The notes beneath the pieces were generated by a model. It did no database searches. It was given only the letters and a program-made list of their open reading frames with translations, and had not been told where the DNA came from. A DNA stretch of 64,000 bases from Fratercula arctica (lineage: Eukaryota; Chordata; Aves; Charadriiformes; Alcidae): positions 3,537,152-3,601,151 of the forward strand of contig CANTUZ010000027.1 in the NCBI GenBank assembly GCA_947846985.1, given 5' to 3'. The position numbers were made by a program, and so were the translations under genes. Positions 11,285 through 22,975 of this stretch are shown piece after piece (position 1 is the stretch's first letter; each line of letters starts with the position of its first letter).

Positions 11285-11632
11285 TGTCCCAGCTGAGGGG
11301 CGACCTCATTGCTCTCTACAGCTTCCTGAGGAGGGGAAGTGGAGAGGGAGGTGCTGATCTCTTCTCCCTGGTATTCAGCAATAAGACGCATGGGAATGGT
11401 TCAAAGCCGCATCAGGGGAAGTTCAGACTTGACATTAGGAAGCTCTTCTTTACAGAGAGGGTGGACAGACATTGTAACAGGCTTCCTAGAGAGGTGGTCA
11501 ATGCCCCATGCCTGTCAGTGTTTAAGAGGCATTTGGACAATGCCCTTAATAACATGCTTTAACATTTTTGGTCAGCCCTGAATTGGTCAGGCAGTTGGAC
11601 TAGGTGATCATTGTAGGTCCCTTCCAACTGAC
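11285..11632 (+). mobile_element. CR1 3' fragment, sense
   Basis: GAGGGGCGACCTCATTGCTC through GGTCCCTTCCAACTGA matches the CR1 C-terminus and 3' untranslated region of a distinct subfamily; its tail lacks the ATTCTATG octamers. The right-arm copy is about 36260-36607. Confidence 0.8.
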
Positions 11633-12238
11633 CTTTTCTCGCTCAGCTAGTTAGACTATTTTAAAACTACTTGAGTGGATTTATTCATTGATGTGATCTA
11701 GTGAGAATGTGACATATTAGGAACAGTAAGTTGTTTAGAAACTAGAATGAAAAGCAAGAGTTTACTTTTTTATTTACATTCAGCTTAAGTAACTCAATTT
11801 TAAGAAAGTATAGCATTTGGGGGAAAACAAAAAATGTGTTGGAGACTTTCAGAAAGGCATTAATTCAGGAAAAGATTCCTGAGGAATTCAACATGTGATG
11901 ATTTGGGACACAGAGTCCATGTCTTGCAAGTTATTTATTATCAAGTGTATATATACAAAGGACTGAAAATTTGGAAAGCTGTGTAGAACCGAGTAGTTAA
12001 TTTTGAACAAAATAATTTGATACATTGATTAACTTTGAAAATTATCCACAGACAATAGCATTGCTTTAATTAATTCATAATAGATTAATAGATTAAACCA
12101 TATAGATCCTGATCCTTCTGTGCCATGCAGTCACTGTGTCTTCATGGATCTCAGATGATATCTGCAGATTTCATTGCATGAATCTTTTACAGTTTTCTCA
12201 GTCTTAAAATGGAGAGTAATACCGGCCTAATTTATAAT
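11633..12238. other. AT-rich stretch with no recognised feature, probably NTRK2 intron
   Basis: About 600 bp without repeat or coding similarity. The position just upstream of an NTRK2 exon suggests intron. Confidence 0.35.
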
Positions 12239-12420
12239 GGGTTGCCCAGAGAAGTTGTATGCCCAAAGAAGTTGTGGATGCCCCATCCCTGGAAGTGTTC
12301 GAGACCAGGCTGGATAGGGCTTTGAGCAACCTGGTCTAGTGGGAGGTGTCCCTGCCCATGGCAGGCGCGTTGGAACTAGATGATCTTTAAGGTTCCTTCC
12401 AAACTAAACCATTCTATGAT
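12239..12420 (+). mobile_element. CR1 3' end, sense
   Basis: GGGTTGCCCAGAGAAGTTGT through CCATTCTATGAT is the CR1 tail. A short internal duplication (GCCCAGAGAAGTTGT, then GCCCAAAGAAGTTGTGG) is visible at 12243-12279. The right-arm copy is about 35473-35654. Confidence 0.85.
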
Positions 12421-12715
12421 AGGTTTAGTTAATCATTAATTTTATAGAGCATTCAGTTTCTTGTGTAGGGGGTGCAAAATAAATGTAGAAGAGTTTATAC
12501 TTCAGAAACAGTTTATTTGGAGAGTCTATTGAGAAATCTATCATGGTAGCGATCACCATTTGGGAGAGAGGAGGTTGGATCACAGCTCCTTACTTCTTCT
12601 GAGCTCTTTAAAGTGAATGGCAGCAGATGGAAAAAAAGAAAATGTGGATTTCCCTGGTTTAGCATCTCACTCTTCCTGGAGGAATTATTTCTGACTCTTT
12701 CTTTTTTTTTCTCAG

Positions 12716-12874
12716 ATTGGAGGTCACACAATGCTGCCTATTCATTGGATGCCTCCCGAAAGTATCATGTACAGGAAGTTCACCACAGAAAGAGATGTCT
12801 GGAGCCTGGGGGTCGTATTATGGGAAATCTTTACCTATGGCAAACATCCATGGTATCAGCTCTCAAACAATGAG
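12716..12874 (+). pseudogene. NTRK2: NTRK2 (TrkB) penultimate kinase exon, left-arm copy
   Basis: NTRK2 is the membrane receptor tyrosine kinase for BDNF and NT-4; this exon encodes part of the kinase C-lobe from the P+1 loop to helix F and beyond. The exon is 159 bp (53 codons), bounded by a good acceptor (T-rich tract then CTCAG at 12711-12715) and a GT donor at 12875. Recognisable text includes [31 protein letters not shown] and PWYQLSNNE; the leucine in VWSLG and the NNE end point to TrkB, not TrkC. Three changes from the family pattern are visible: PIHW for PIRW, ERDVWS for ESDVWS, and GKHPW for GKQPW. The first two hit positions conserved across receptor tyrosine kinases. No upstream NTRK2 exon occurs in this arm, so I call it a degenerate fragment; it could still be part of a longer gene starting before the window. 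Confidence 0.8.
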
Positions 12875-13712
12875 GTGTGTGTTATATTTTCAAATTGCAT
12901 AATGGATGGTGGCATTTTAACTGATGGTATGGCTTATCTGGGGAAAGGACAATAGCAAATTTATTTAGTAAAAGCAATAACCCTGATATCATGTACTTAC
13001 GGTGTTGTCGCAAATTTTGTGGTTGAAGTTCTTTTTCACCCTTTTCTCCCCAAGGTGGACAGAAGTTATTCAAGTAGGACTATATCAAGTTGGGATGTAG
13101 CTTCCTCCTTTGTATACGATAGCCTGCTCTGGGTGTTGAGAAAGACCATGAGGCAATAAAAAGGAGCTTACCTGTCTCCCAAACTGGCATTGGGTGATTT
13201 CAGTTACTCATCAGGAAATGTCATTGTCATGAAGTTGTTGTTCTAAAACATTCTTGAATAGATTGAAGGAATCTGGAGATCTCTTCATACCTGGGAAATC
13301 AAAAGTAATCCCTTTCCAGAGATTAGTCATGGTGGTACTCATAAAGTGTAAGGAGGGAGGGAGAGGTGCTCTATGTGAGATGATTGAAACAGCTTACTTC
13401 TGAGATGAGGTGAGATTGATAGACAGGTAGGGTATTGCTTCCCTACCACCATTCCCTCATGAATGGAAGGGTTAACACGGGTTAACATAACATCAGTCAA
13501 GGTATTGCTCCTTGACATCCTACATTATGGTGATTTTTCCAGATCATATCCCACTGCCCGTACATCTACCTAGAAATGCAGCTCTTCTGCAGAGGTGGCC
13601 AGGTGACTGCCACCAGTGAGGCTGCTGTGGCTATTAGCAGCTAGCTCTTCCATTGGTGAGGTCTACGTAATGGGCATGGCTACACTGATCCTTTCCTTGT
13701 GATTTGTCGTAG
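12875..13712 (+). other. NTRK2 last intron
   Basis: 838 bp between the two NTRK2 exons with GT...AG ends, a pyrimidine-containing 3' end, and no recognised repeats. Its retention shows that this is not a processed pseudogene. Confidence 0.7.
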
Positions 13713-13892
<180 letters not shown>

Positions 13893-13897
13893 GCTAA

Positions 13898-14228
13898 AAC
13901 ATCCTAGCATTTCTTCTTATGGCCTGTGTGAATGAATGTGTTCAACTGCCACTGAACTCCATTAAAATGCATTCTTAATTTTGACAGTATTAATGACAAA
14001 GATATGGAGAAGCTTTCAAAGGGCAAGCAATGTGCACTTCTCCATCTGTAGACACAGTATTGACTTTTGGGGCATTACTGAAACATCACACTCTCTCTTT
14101 CAGTTTCTATCCTTTTTCCTCTCTCTAATCAATTTGGCTTCTGCATTATTGTAACTCTGCATGGACCAAAGGCCTTAAAAACTTGATCTGTTATATCAGC
14201 AGACTTTCCAGTTAGTCCACATCTGGCA
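13898..14228 (+). other. Probable NTRK2 3' untranslated region
   Basis: Sequence directly after the NTRK2 stop with no repeat similarity. ATTAAA lies near 13959. The extent of the 3' UTR cannot be set by eye; a CR1 fragment starts at about 14230. Confidence 0.4.
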
Positions 14229-14229
14229 C

Positions 14230-14471
14230 TAGTCCAGGACCTGGCACTTGGCCTTGTTGAACATCATACCTTTGACCTCGGCCCATCGATCCAGCCTGTC
14301 CAGATCCCTCTGCAACGCCGTTCTACCCTCAAGCAGATCAACACTCCCACACAACTTGTTGTCACCTGCAAATTTACTGAGGGTACACTCGATCCCCTTG
14401 CCCTGATCATCGAGAAAGATATTAAATGGAACCGGCCCCAATACTGAGCCCTGGGTGTGACTGTTCACTCA
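14230..14471 (-). mobile_element. CR1 ORF2 fragment, antisense
   Basis: The minus strand encodes [15 protein letters not shown], then [13 protein letters not shown]: the reverse transcriptase core with the catalytic FADD changed to FAGD. It is truncated at both ends. The right-arm copy is 33421-33663. Confidence 0.85.
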
Positions 14472-15441
14472 ACTCCTGCTTAGATTTTGGTTAAGCCAGC
14501 TCCTTCTAAGGCGTGATGTATGCTGGGAGCAGCACCATTAGGTCAAAGCAAGAGCACCAAGTAGGCAGGACAGGTCGCCAGGAAGAGCCTAAAGGCCACT
14601 ATGCATCCATGATCATCTGAGAATTGCTGTCTCTGGCAGACCTTATCTTTTGTCTGGCAGTTTCCTCAGAATCCACTAACTTATGGAAATGGTATAGACC
14701 AAACCTCCAAGCTGGAGGGTAGAAAACATCAGCTTACCCAAAAAGCTTTTGAAGTGGATCCAACAGCAGCTGGACTGCTGAGACTTTCATGCTTGCCATT
14801 GTGATACAGGGGATGCCCGCACTGTGACGGAGAAGGAAGGATGAGTACTCTCAGCGTCAACTAGCTAACTAATTCTTTTCTTTTGCTCATAGGTGCATGA
14901 TATTAAGCGTTACAGGTTATAAGTTATGAAACCTTATGGTTTGACTGGTGAATTCAATGTGATAGATTAGTCTGGACAAAAGGGGACTGAGCCCCTGTTT
15001 GTTGTTTGTTTATTATATTTCTTAATGAGCTCATGAAATAGAGTTTAAATCACAGAGTATGTCATCCTGTAAATCTGAGAGATCCAAATGGACCTTGACA
15101 CTGGGAACACCAAGCAAAACAATGCAACAACTTGCTCTGGATTGGCTTGAGAAGAACACTTCTAAGGCGAAAGCTTCTGGGTATCAGAGGCAATCAAGTG
15201 GGACATAAGTGCTTCTTACCACTGAATAACAGGGCTGGAAAAGTCCTCGCTGGTTCATGTAGTCCACCTCGAGGCACCCATGCAGAATATCTGTAGCTAT
15301 GTTATTAATAGCATAGGTTTGGCCACCTTGCTCTAAGAGCTATCCAGAGATGGACATTTCACTGGCTCCCTAGGTTAAGCTCTTTCTAATATATAAAATG
15401 ACATTTCTGAGCTGCAGCATGGAGTATAGATCAGCTGCTTC
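14472..15441. other. Non-repetitive stretch with no recognised gene
   Basis: About 970 bp downstream of NTRK2. Several 1-bp differences from the right arm occur here (for example GGG against GGGG near 15102), but no coding signature is present. Confidence 0.35.
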
Positions 15442-15446
15442 CCCAC

Positions 15447-16406
15447 TGTAAGGGACAACTTGTAATTTCTCCTAAACAAAGCAGCTTGAAGAGACTTTTA
15501 ATGTCTCAAACACTTGCAGTACCAGACCTTCTGCTCAAGGAACTGATAAGGCTAACACCTCTTATCTCTTTTGTGAAAGAAAACTGGCGCCTGAACGACC
15601 AGTTTTAAAGAAACAGAACATCCCTGTTTTTTCTCCCGTGAAGGACTAGCTGTTTCTTCGAAAAAGACGCTATGCCAAGTGTTGACCTTTGCCTCATTAT
15701 CCGTGAAATGCTTATTAAAGTTCACACCTCTGCATATGCTAATGAAGATTATGGAGATCATGCTAAACATATGTGACTATAGGACTCGTCTCCCCACCCA
15801 AATCATGCTACACGTCACCTGGGGCGGGGGGGGGGGGGGGGGGGGGGGAAGGGGAGAAACCTGAGACGAAACTGCCCCTAGGAGTGGGCGAAAATAAAAG
15901 GGGGAAGACTTTCCCTGAAAAAAGAGGATTTATGACCTGGGAAGATTTTTCCCTGAAGAGCGCTTCTGCGACCTGCGCTGATCGGAGTAACGCTGGAACC
16001 AGGACCGGTGATCTCTTTATATCTCTCTCTCTCTTGTTCTGCCTCTCCCTCTCTCTCTCTCCTTCTCTATCCATTTGCTTCTTTCCTTTCCCTTTTCTCT
16101 TTCCTTTCAAAGAAGTAACGCAAGGCATACTGTACTGCTTGCCGTAATTCATTGTAAATCTGTTATTAAGTACTGCTTGCCATAATTTGTTGTACACCTG
16201 TTGCTAATTAACGCAAGGCATACCTTACCACTTGCCATAATTTGTTTTATACCTAACCAATTATCGTGGACCTAGTTAAGACCTGGTTACCAACCTAATG
16301 AATGTTTGTATACGGACCTTGAGATTTGTCTCACCTTAGTCCGCGCTGCTGGGGATTTGCGAATCTGAGTCACTTACCCCCCCTCTTTTCTGAGTGGGAT
16401 GTGACA
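15447..16406 (+). mobile_element. Long solo LTR, 960 bp, with 5-bp target duplication
   Basis: It begins TGTAAGGGACAACTTG and ends GTGGGATGTGACA, with CCCAC on both sides (15442-15446 and 16407-16411). An AAAATAAAAGGGGG element at 15891-15904 could be the TATA box; a pyrimidine-rich tract (16021-16100) and short repeats built on CTTGCC(A/G)TAATT follow. A run of 23 G lies at 15826-15848. No internal retroviral genes are present. It is a different family from the TGTCCTGG LTRs. The right-arm copy is 31478-32445 (968 bp), with the homopolymer expanded to 31. Confidence 0.85.
15826..15848 (+). repeat. G homopolymer, 23 bases
   Basis: Uninterrupted G run after CACCTGGGGC. The complementary C run in the right arm (32036-32066) is 31 long. 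It can form a G-quadruplex and is prone to slippage and sequencing error. Confidence 0.95.
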
Positions 16407-16411
16407 CCCAC

Positions 16412-18824
16412 TCCAGCAGCACTTATTTCAAAACTGCCATCGCTTCTTCTTCAGTCTTTTCCTTGGCCTTTCCTGCAGTTCGTGTTTTCTGCCATACTAA
16501 TGATCCTCCTTATTTGCCTGTGAGTTCTTATCAGTCAGTTATCATCACTGTGGTGATGTGTGGAGCCCAGAAGAGGAAGATCCATGTCTTGGTCAGATAT
16601 ACAGCTGGGGATTGCACCTATGTCACATGCTGTCACAGCCTTGGTCTCACATCTGCATAAATACTAGTTGCTTTTCTAGTTGCTTTTGAATGCTTCCTAT
16701 CTCAGGGAAGGAAACCTGGCTGAGTTCCCTCTGTCTGGCTTAGTGCAGTGTGTCCTGACCTCATGAGATCTTTGCCCTGTGTCCCGCAGTGCTTAGCAGA
16801 CCAACCAGGAATACCAACCATGATCTGCTGCAAAATAAAACATAGCCTTAAAACCTCTTTAAAAAGTTCACACTTCTATGAGAATATAAGCCTAATCCAG
16901 CACCCAGTACAGTTAGGGGGAGATAGATCATCGTCTCCATGAAGAGCAACCTTGTTAATGGCTTTAACTTAACAACTAGAGCTCTGTCTTCTTAATTACT
17001 CAGCAATTCTGTTCTGTTCCTTCCCAATTCCAGTTTGAAGAATTGCTTTCCCATAATCAAATGAAAAAGACGTAGTCACAGCCCTCTGCACAAATTCCTA
17101 CCCAGTGAATGCAGAATAATGTATTATAAGTGGTACTTTATTCTATTTGTCGTACAGGCATTGATGTGTGTTGAATTTGTTCTATTTAGAGACATTGCCA
17201 TGGTGACTAGTCTCTCTTGACAAAGGCTTTATGTCAGAGCAGAAGTGGAATACACAGAAACTGAACTTCGGGTAGCCAGTGAGATGAAGGCTGCTAGCAT
17301 TAGGCTCACCAAAGCATCACCAGAAAATAAGCTAGTATGTCTCTGTCCTTTTGAATGTATTGCTCACTGGGGAATCATGGATTACTGCATGAGAACAGAA
17401 GCAAAGCAGAAGCTGACATCTCTTTCTAAAATAAAGTTCAACAAACCTGTGCTGTGTTAATTTTTAAGATATTGATTACCCACATAGGTTTAATCACTGA
17501 TGTGGTTTTAAAGAGAAAATATCAGCATGAAAGGTTTACCTTGAATTAACAGTGCTATTCAGTGCCATCAATAATACTTCAAGTAAAAGAACAGCCGGAA
17601 AGATGAACGTGACACCAGTTGCATTTTGCTACCTTTTACTATTATTTTCACTTCATATCAGTCAGTGTATGTAACAGCTTCACTACAATTTTAAGGTACT
17701 GCTACAGACTGTAATTTTTAGCATTTTTGGTGTTGCCCTGGCTTGATCTCATAGTCCTACATGAGAATATCTAACCCCCTCCTCCCCCCTCAATTTCCTT
17801 CTCATCATGCCTGCTTCCCCAGCCAACCCTAGGTTTCAGTCTCTGAAAACGAAAACAACAGTAGCAGGGTTTGATCCCTGGGCAGGGTCTCAGGAGACAT
17901 CCTGTCTCCCACAGTCTCAGCTCGTTCAGGTTTTATGGTCCTCACTGTCTCCAACTCTGCAGTTGTATATTGCTACTTTTGGTGAGGCCCTAGGTTGGGC
18001 TTGTCAGTGCTGCAGACTTGAAATTAAGAATTTTAATATCCATTAGTTGAGTATCCAGCTTTTAAACAAAACTTGGACTTTGCCTAAAATGAGTTGACAG
18101 CCAAATTTGCTTCAAATACCATTCTGGCTCAAAAAAACCATCTTTGAACCCTTTCCTGAGTAACATTCACAAGTAGACTTTTTAGCAGTAACGCTAATCT
18201 GAAAGTAGCCTCTAAGCAATTTTCTTGGTTTGAGGACATATATATCCTATTATGAAACTACTAAAGGATTTTGCACACCTTGGGAAAACAATGTTACCTG
18301 TGATTCATATTACTAACTTCACTGATCCCTACCTGGTTACCTAACACTGAGGTCAATGAAGTTGTACAACATAACATGAGCCAAAAGAGCACTGGAACAA
18401 ATTCCAAACAGCCTAGCTCTTGCCCGAGTGATTAGTCACCCACTAGTAAAAAGGCTGAAAATATTTACTGCCAATAGGTGTTATTTTAAGCAAGCAAAGT
18501 GCATGTTCATTTAGTGGCCTCTGTGGTATCAGAGGCACCATGTTTACTTTCCATCTGCTTTCTCTTATCCAAGCCTTTTTAGATTCTGGGTTGTTAAAAA
18601 TGACTAATGATAATGTCCTTTGTCAATATAATTCCCAAAATCACAAAGCAGTGAAAAAAGCAAAAATGAAAAGGGATGACCCAAGTTTATGATGAGTTAT
18701 TTGCAGAGACTTTCTTATGTAGCAGCTTGGGAAAAAAAAGGAAGGTAAACAGACTCTCTATTGAAAACCTTTGGTTCAGGGATGAGAGGGAAGAAGAGGG
18801 AAACAGGGACTATGAATTCCATAC
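16412..18824. other. Unique sequence, about 2.4 kb, no gene recognised
   Basis: Single-copy-looking sequence in each arm. Short open frames exist but none has a recognisable domain, good start context or compositional bias. It is essentially identical in the right arm (29059-31472). Confidence 0.4.
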
Positions 18825-20184
18825 TGTCCTGGTTCCAGTGGGGATAGGGTTAATTTTCACAAGCAGCTGGGACAGGACACAGCTAGGTCATCTGACCGAA
18901 ACTAGCCAAAGGGGTATTCGATACCATGTGACATGGTGAAATCTTCATGGGGGGCGGTCACCAGTGGTGTCCCTCAGGGCTCAGTTTTGGGGCCAGTTTT
19001 GTTTAATATCTTTAGCAATGATCTGGATGAGGGGATTGAGTGCACCCTCAGTAAGTTCGCAGACGACACCAAACTAGGTGGGAGTGTTGATCTGCTTGAG
19101 GGTAGGAAGGCTCTACAGAGGCACCTGGACAGGCTGGATCGATGGGCCAAGGCCAATTGTATGAGGTTTAATAAGGCCAAGTGCCGGGTCCTGCATTTCG
19201 GTCACAACAACCCCAAGCAACGCTACAGGCTTGGGGAAGAGTGGCTAGAAAGCTGCCCGGCAGAAAAGGACCTGGGGGTGCTGGTGGACAGCCAGCTTAA
19301 CATGAGCCAGCAGTGTGCCCAGGTGGCCAAGGCGGCCAACAGCATTCTGGCTTGTATCAGGAATAGCATGGCCAGCAGGAGTAGGGAAGTGATCGTGCCT
19401 CTGTACTCGGCACTGGTGAGGCCTCACCTCGAGTACTGTGTTCGGTTCTGGGCCCCTCTGTACAAGAGGGACATTGAAGTGCTGGAGCGTGTCCAGAGGA
19501 GAGCTACCAAGCTGGTGAGGGGTCTGGAGACCAAGCCATATGAGGAGAGGCTGAGGGAACTGGGCATGTTTAGTTTGGTGAAGAGGAGGCTGAGGGGAGA
19601 CCTCATTGCCCTCTACAACTACCTGAAAGGAGGTTGTAGAGAGGTGGGTGTTGGCCTCTTCTCCCAGGTGAATAATGACAGGACCAGAGGAAATGGTCTG
19701 AAGTTGCAGCAGGGGAGGTTTAGATTAGATATTAGGAAGAATTACTGTACTGAAAGAGTGGTCAGGCACTGGAAGAGCCTGCCCAGGGAGGTGGTTGAGT
19801 CACCATCCCTAGAGGTATTTAAGAAACATGTAGATTCCGCACTTCGGGGCATGCTCTAGGGGCAGAGATTGTAGGGGGCTTTTTTTTGTGTGTGTATGGT
19901 TGGACTCGATGATCTCAAAGGTCCTTTCCAGCCATGAAGATTCTATGATTCTAGGACATCATGCTCAGTATATAGCTGGGGGAGCTGGCCCGGGGTGGGG
20001 GGGTAGAAATTGCCACTCGGGAACTGGCTGGAGGCTTTCTGGGTCTGGGCGGTGAGCGGTTGTAAATGAATTGTGTTTCGTATATTCCTTTATCAGTATT
20101 AATGTTGTTGTTTCCCCCTTTCCTTTGCTGTTCTGTTAAACTGCCTTTATCTCAACCCACGAGCTTTGCCTTTTTCTTCCGATT
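18825..20184 (+). mobile_element. Retroviral 5' LTR, split by a CR1 and 3'-truncated
   Basis: TGTCCTGGTTCCAGTGGGG opens the LTR at 18825. It is interrupted after 18934 by a CR1 and resumes at 19955-19959 with the target duplication and CATGCTCAGTATATAGC, then TTAAACTGCCTTTATCTCAA, stopping at about 20184. It matches the LTR at 22235-22672 but lacks the last part of U5. The left flank CATAC compares with CATAT right of the downstream LTR, hinting that the two once bounded one provirus. Only 18825-18934 is repeated in the right arm (28949-29058). Confidence 0.8.
18935..19954 (+). mobile_element. Young 5'-truncated CR1 with open ORF2 frame, crossing the palindrome edge
   Basis: This CR1 is inserted in an LTR with target duplication GACAT (18930-18934 and 19955-19959). 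The frame 18933-19859 is open for 308 codons and encodes [19 protein letters not shown], the reverse transcriptase active-site motif FADDTK, and the C-terminal domain ending at the normal CR1 stop. The 3' end is GAAGATTCTATGATTCTAG. It lacks the endonuclease and most of the reverse transcriptase fingers, so it cannot move on its own. The inner edge of the left palindrome arm is at 19285 within it; only the 5' third is present in the right arm (28598-28948). Confidence 0.9.
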
Positions 20185-20216
20185 ATGAGAAACGCTCCTT
20201 ATCCAATATCGATGGC

Positions 20217-20831
20217 TCAGGCAGTGAACGATATGAAGCACATTTTATTTGAACATTCTTGCAAGAACAGGTGACCTAGCAAGTAGGCACACTTTTGGTT
20301 CTTAAAGCACACCTTTTTATTTCCAAATTCCAATGGCGGAGTTTGAGCAAGAAGGCCTTTAGTTCTGAGGAAAGAGAGAGAAGATGACAGCCCCAGTATA
20401 TATTTCTTAAGGAACATGTCCTTAGTTTCAAATGTGGGCACACCTTCCCTACCTCCAGTGTAAGGTGGTCCAAAAAGCATTTCATAAGGCGAGATACCAG
20501 TATCCCTTCTAGGGGAGGTCCGGATTCTTAATAGTGCTATTGGTAAACACTTAATCCATGGTAATTTTGTCTCAAGAACTAATTTAGATAATTGCCTCTT
20601 AATGGTTTGATTTAATCTTTCAACCTTTCCAGATGGTGGGGGGTGCCAGGGAGTGTGATAATTCCATGTTATCCCTAAACTTTCCATCACTCCCTGTAGC
20701 ACCTTGGAGGTAAAATGGCTTCCTTGATCTGAATCCACATTTTCCACTATTCCATACCTAGGAATTATTTGCTCTAGCATTACTCTTATCACTCCTGCAG
20801 CTGTTGCGGAGACTAAAGGATAAGCTTCCAC
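20217..20831 (-). pseudogene. Retroviral integrase core, relic
   Basis: The integrase catalytic core inserts viral DNA into the host genome. In this 204-codon frame the second catalytic Asp is in the VDSDQGSHF block (about residue 34) and the catalytic Glu in GKVERLNQTIKRQL (about residue 70). The first catalytic Asp would lie upstream, in sequence no longer in frame (about 20832-20915). The C-terminal part after LFGPPYTGG has no recognised SH3-like domain and may be shifted in frame. It is incomplete and not expected to be functional. Confidence 0.8.
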
Positions 20832-20915
20832 CCATCCAGTGAGGTGATCTACCGGGACTAAGAGGTACTTAAACCTGCCTATCGGTGGTAGTTCAGTAAA
20901 ATTGACTTGTATACT

Positions 20916-21722
20916 TTAAAATGGCCTTAACCCCGGTTCCCGTTCTCCTGGGGGTTGTTTTCTAAGGGTCTTCTTATTTATTTTCTTACAAATAATACAC
21001 CTTTCACAGATTTGCTTTGCTACCATGTAAATGCCAAAACATCCATACTTCCGCAAAACTATATCACACATTGCTTGCATTCCCCAGTGGCTTCCCTGAT
21101 GTAACACTGCCATTATTTCTCTCATAGTTTGTTTGTTGACCATTTTCCTTCCATCAGGCAGAATCCATTTACCATCTTTCTCCACTGCCTCTGCTTCTGT
21201 CATTGCTTCTTTTTCTTTTTCCGTGAATATCAACGGGGTCGTTACTGTTGGTACTTGAGGAACAAGATTATAAATCTTAATTGTCTCCTGCCCCAAGGCT
21301 GCCTCTTTTGCCACCTTGTCTGCTAATCTATTTCCCCTTGTGGTAACTGAATCGCCTTTCTGGCGACCTTTAACATGTACAACTGCTATTTCACTTGGTA
21401 TTAGTATATTTGCTAACACCTGTTTTATAAGCTCTTCATGTACAAGTTCTTTCCCTTTGCTATTAACTAGTCCTTGTTCTTCCCAAATCTTACCAAAAGT
21501 ATGCACTACCCCAAAGGCATAGCGAGAGTCTGTATAAATTGTTCCTTCCCCTTCTCCAATTAATTTTAGTGCCTGGTTTAGGACATATATCTCACGTGTT
21601 TGAGCGGACCATGCACTAGGTAATTTTTCAGGTGCTTTTACTTGTTGGCTCATTCCATCCACCACCGCATATCCATTACACCACTTTCCTTCTATCACTC
21701 TTGAAGAACCATCCATGAACAA
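20916..21722 (-). pseudogene. Retroviral RNase H plus integrase zinc-binding region, relic
   Basis: The open frame of 268 codons begins inside pol. RNase H removes the RNA strand during reverse transcription; its four acidic positions are visible in FMDGSS (start), QTREIY (about residue 44), YTDSRYAF (about residue 65) and GNRLADKVA (about residue 131). It is followed by the integrase HHCC zinc-binding region: LHQGSHWG near residue 207 and CERCIICKK near residue 240. The arrangement is that of gammaretrovirus-like pol. The frame stops before the integrase core, which continues in a separate frame at 20217-20831, so the ancestral polyprotein is broken. Confidence 0.8.
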
Positions 21723-22234
21723 ATGAAGACCCCCAGATAGGTGTTCTTCCCTTGAGTCAGGTCATATCTTAGTCTGGTACTCAATTACATCTATGCATTT
21801 GTGTGTAAGTTCTTCATCCTTTGCCTCTACTTTTCCTTTCCACAAAAAGCTCGCTGGGTTAAGGCAAGAGTTGGTAGTTAAAATAAAATCATACTTTTTC
21901 AATTAACATTGCTTCATACTTCAGTATTCTTGAATCAGTTAGCCATTTTCCCATGGTTTGGGCTAAAATGGTTTTTACTTGGTGAGGGGTGCTAACTTCT
22001 ATCATTCCTCCAAAGGTAAGCTTCCTGCTTTCTTCTACTAATAAAGCAGTAGCGGCTACTGCTTGCACACATTTGGGCCATCCTCAAGAAACTGGGTCGA
22101 GGAGCTTTGACAAATATGCTACTGGCTGTCGTTTATCCCCCCATTCTTAAGTTAATATTCGTAATGCAGCTCCTTTGTCTACAGTTACAAATAGTTGGGC
22201 ATGACATAGATGGTATAGAATAAGGGGGGAATAA

Positions 22235-22672
22235 TGTCCTGGTTCTGGTGGGGAGAGGGTTAATTTTCACAAGGAGCTGGGACAGTTCACAGCTAGGTCA
22301 GCTGACCCAAACTAGCCAAAGGGGTATTCGATATGATGTGACATCATGCTCAGTATGTAGCCAGGTGAGCTGGTCCAGTGTGGGGTAGGAATCGCTGCTC
22401 TGGAGCAGGCTGGGCTTTTCCAGGTTCCTGTTGGTGAGCGGTTGTACATTAATCGTGTTTTGTATGTTTCTTTATCAGTATTATTGTTGTTGTTTTCCCC
22501 TTTCCTTGGCTGTTCTGTTAAACTGCCTTTATCTCAACCCACGAGCTTTGCCTTTTTCTTCTGATTCTTCCCCCATCCTGCCATTGGTGGGCGTGAGCGA
22601 GTGAACGCGAGTGAACGGCCGTGTGGTTCTTTGTGTGTGGTTCTTGTTGCCGGCTGGGGCTAAACCACAACA
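22235..22672 (+). mobile_element. Retroviral LTR, 438 bp
   Basis: It begins TGTCCTGGTTCTGGTGGGG and ends GGCTAAACCACAACA. It shares CATGCTCAGTATGTAGC (degenerate TATA region), TTAAACTGCCTTTATCTCAA and GAGCTTTGCCTTTTTCTTC with the LTR at 18825-20184. Its own flanks (AATAA and CATAT) do not match, so it is not a simple solo insertion. CATAT nearly matches CATAC left of 18825, consistent with a provirus spanning 18825-22672. Confidence 0.85.
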
Positions 22673-22975
22673 CATATGTTCATTTTATTTTGTCTCTGAA
22701 AGACTTACAGTTCCCAGCTGTGATTTTTTAAAATGTTAATTACAGTAACTGGGAATGTGAGCAGTGCTCTTCATAGAATAATTCAAGTGCTGAAAATCAC
22801 TCAATTTGAAAAAAGTCAGTTTAGAAATAGCAACAAGATCAGAGGCAACAAAAGCAAAATGCACATCTTACATACAGAATACTGGCAGGGAAACAGGTCT
22901 CCGGCTTTCATTTTTACTCACTCTGTTGCTAGGAGACTGAAAGACTATATTTCTATCTTTTCTGCACTTACTGGG

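Larger units (their letters stand above)
20185..22234 (-). mobile_element. Endogenous retrovirus pol fragment (RNase H to integrase), antisense
   Basis: This minus-strand segment encodes, in order, the degenerate end of reverse transcriptase (about 22230-21730), RNase H, and integrase. It lies between two plus-oriented LTRs, so its direction disagrees with theirs. The left edge coincides with the truncated 5' LTR at about 20184, and the right edge abuts the LTR at 22235. No gag or env was recognised. The frames are interrupted between RNase H and integrase and it has lost its 5' half, so it is a defective relic. Confidence 0.8.

Noticed and set aside
15773..16147. Gly-rich or Ser/Leu-rich short open frames around the G run
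   Set aside because: They are translations of the G homopolymer and pyrimidine tract of a solo LTR.
18933..19859. 308-codon open frame as a host gene
   Set aside because: Its FADDTK motif, [10 protein letters not shown] text and CR1 3' end show that it is the CR1 reverse transcriptase C-terminal part.
20185..22234. Intact, possibly active endogenous retrovirus
   Set aside because: Only RNase H and integrase pieces remain, in separate frames, with no gag or env and opposite orientation to the LTRs.
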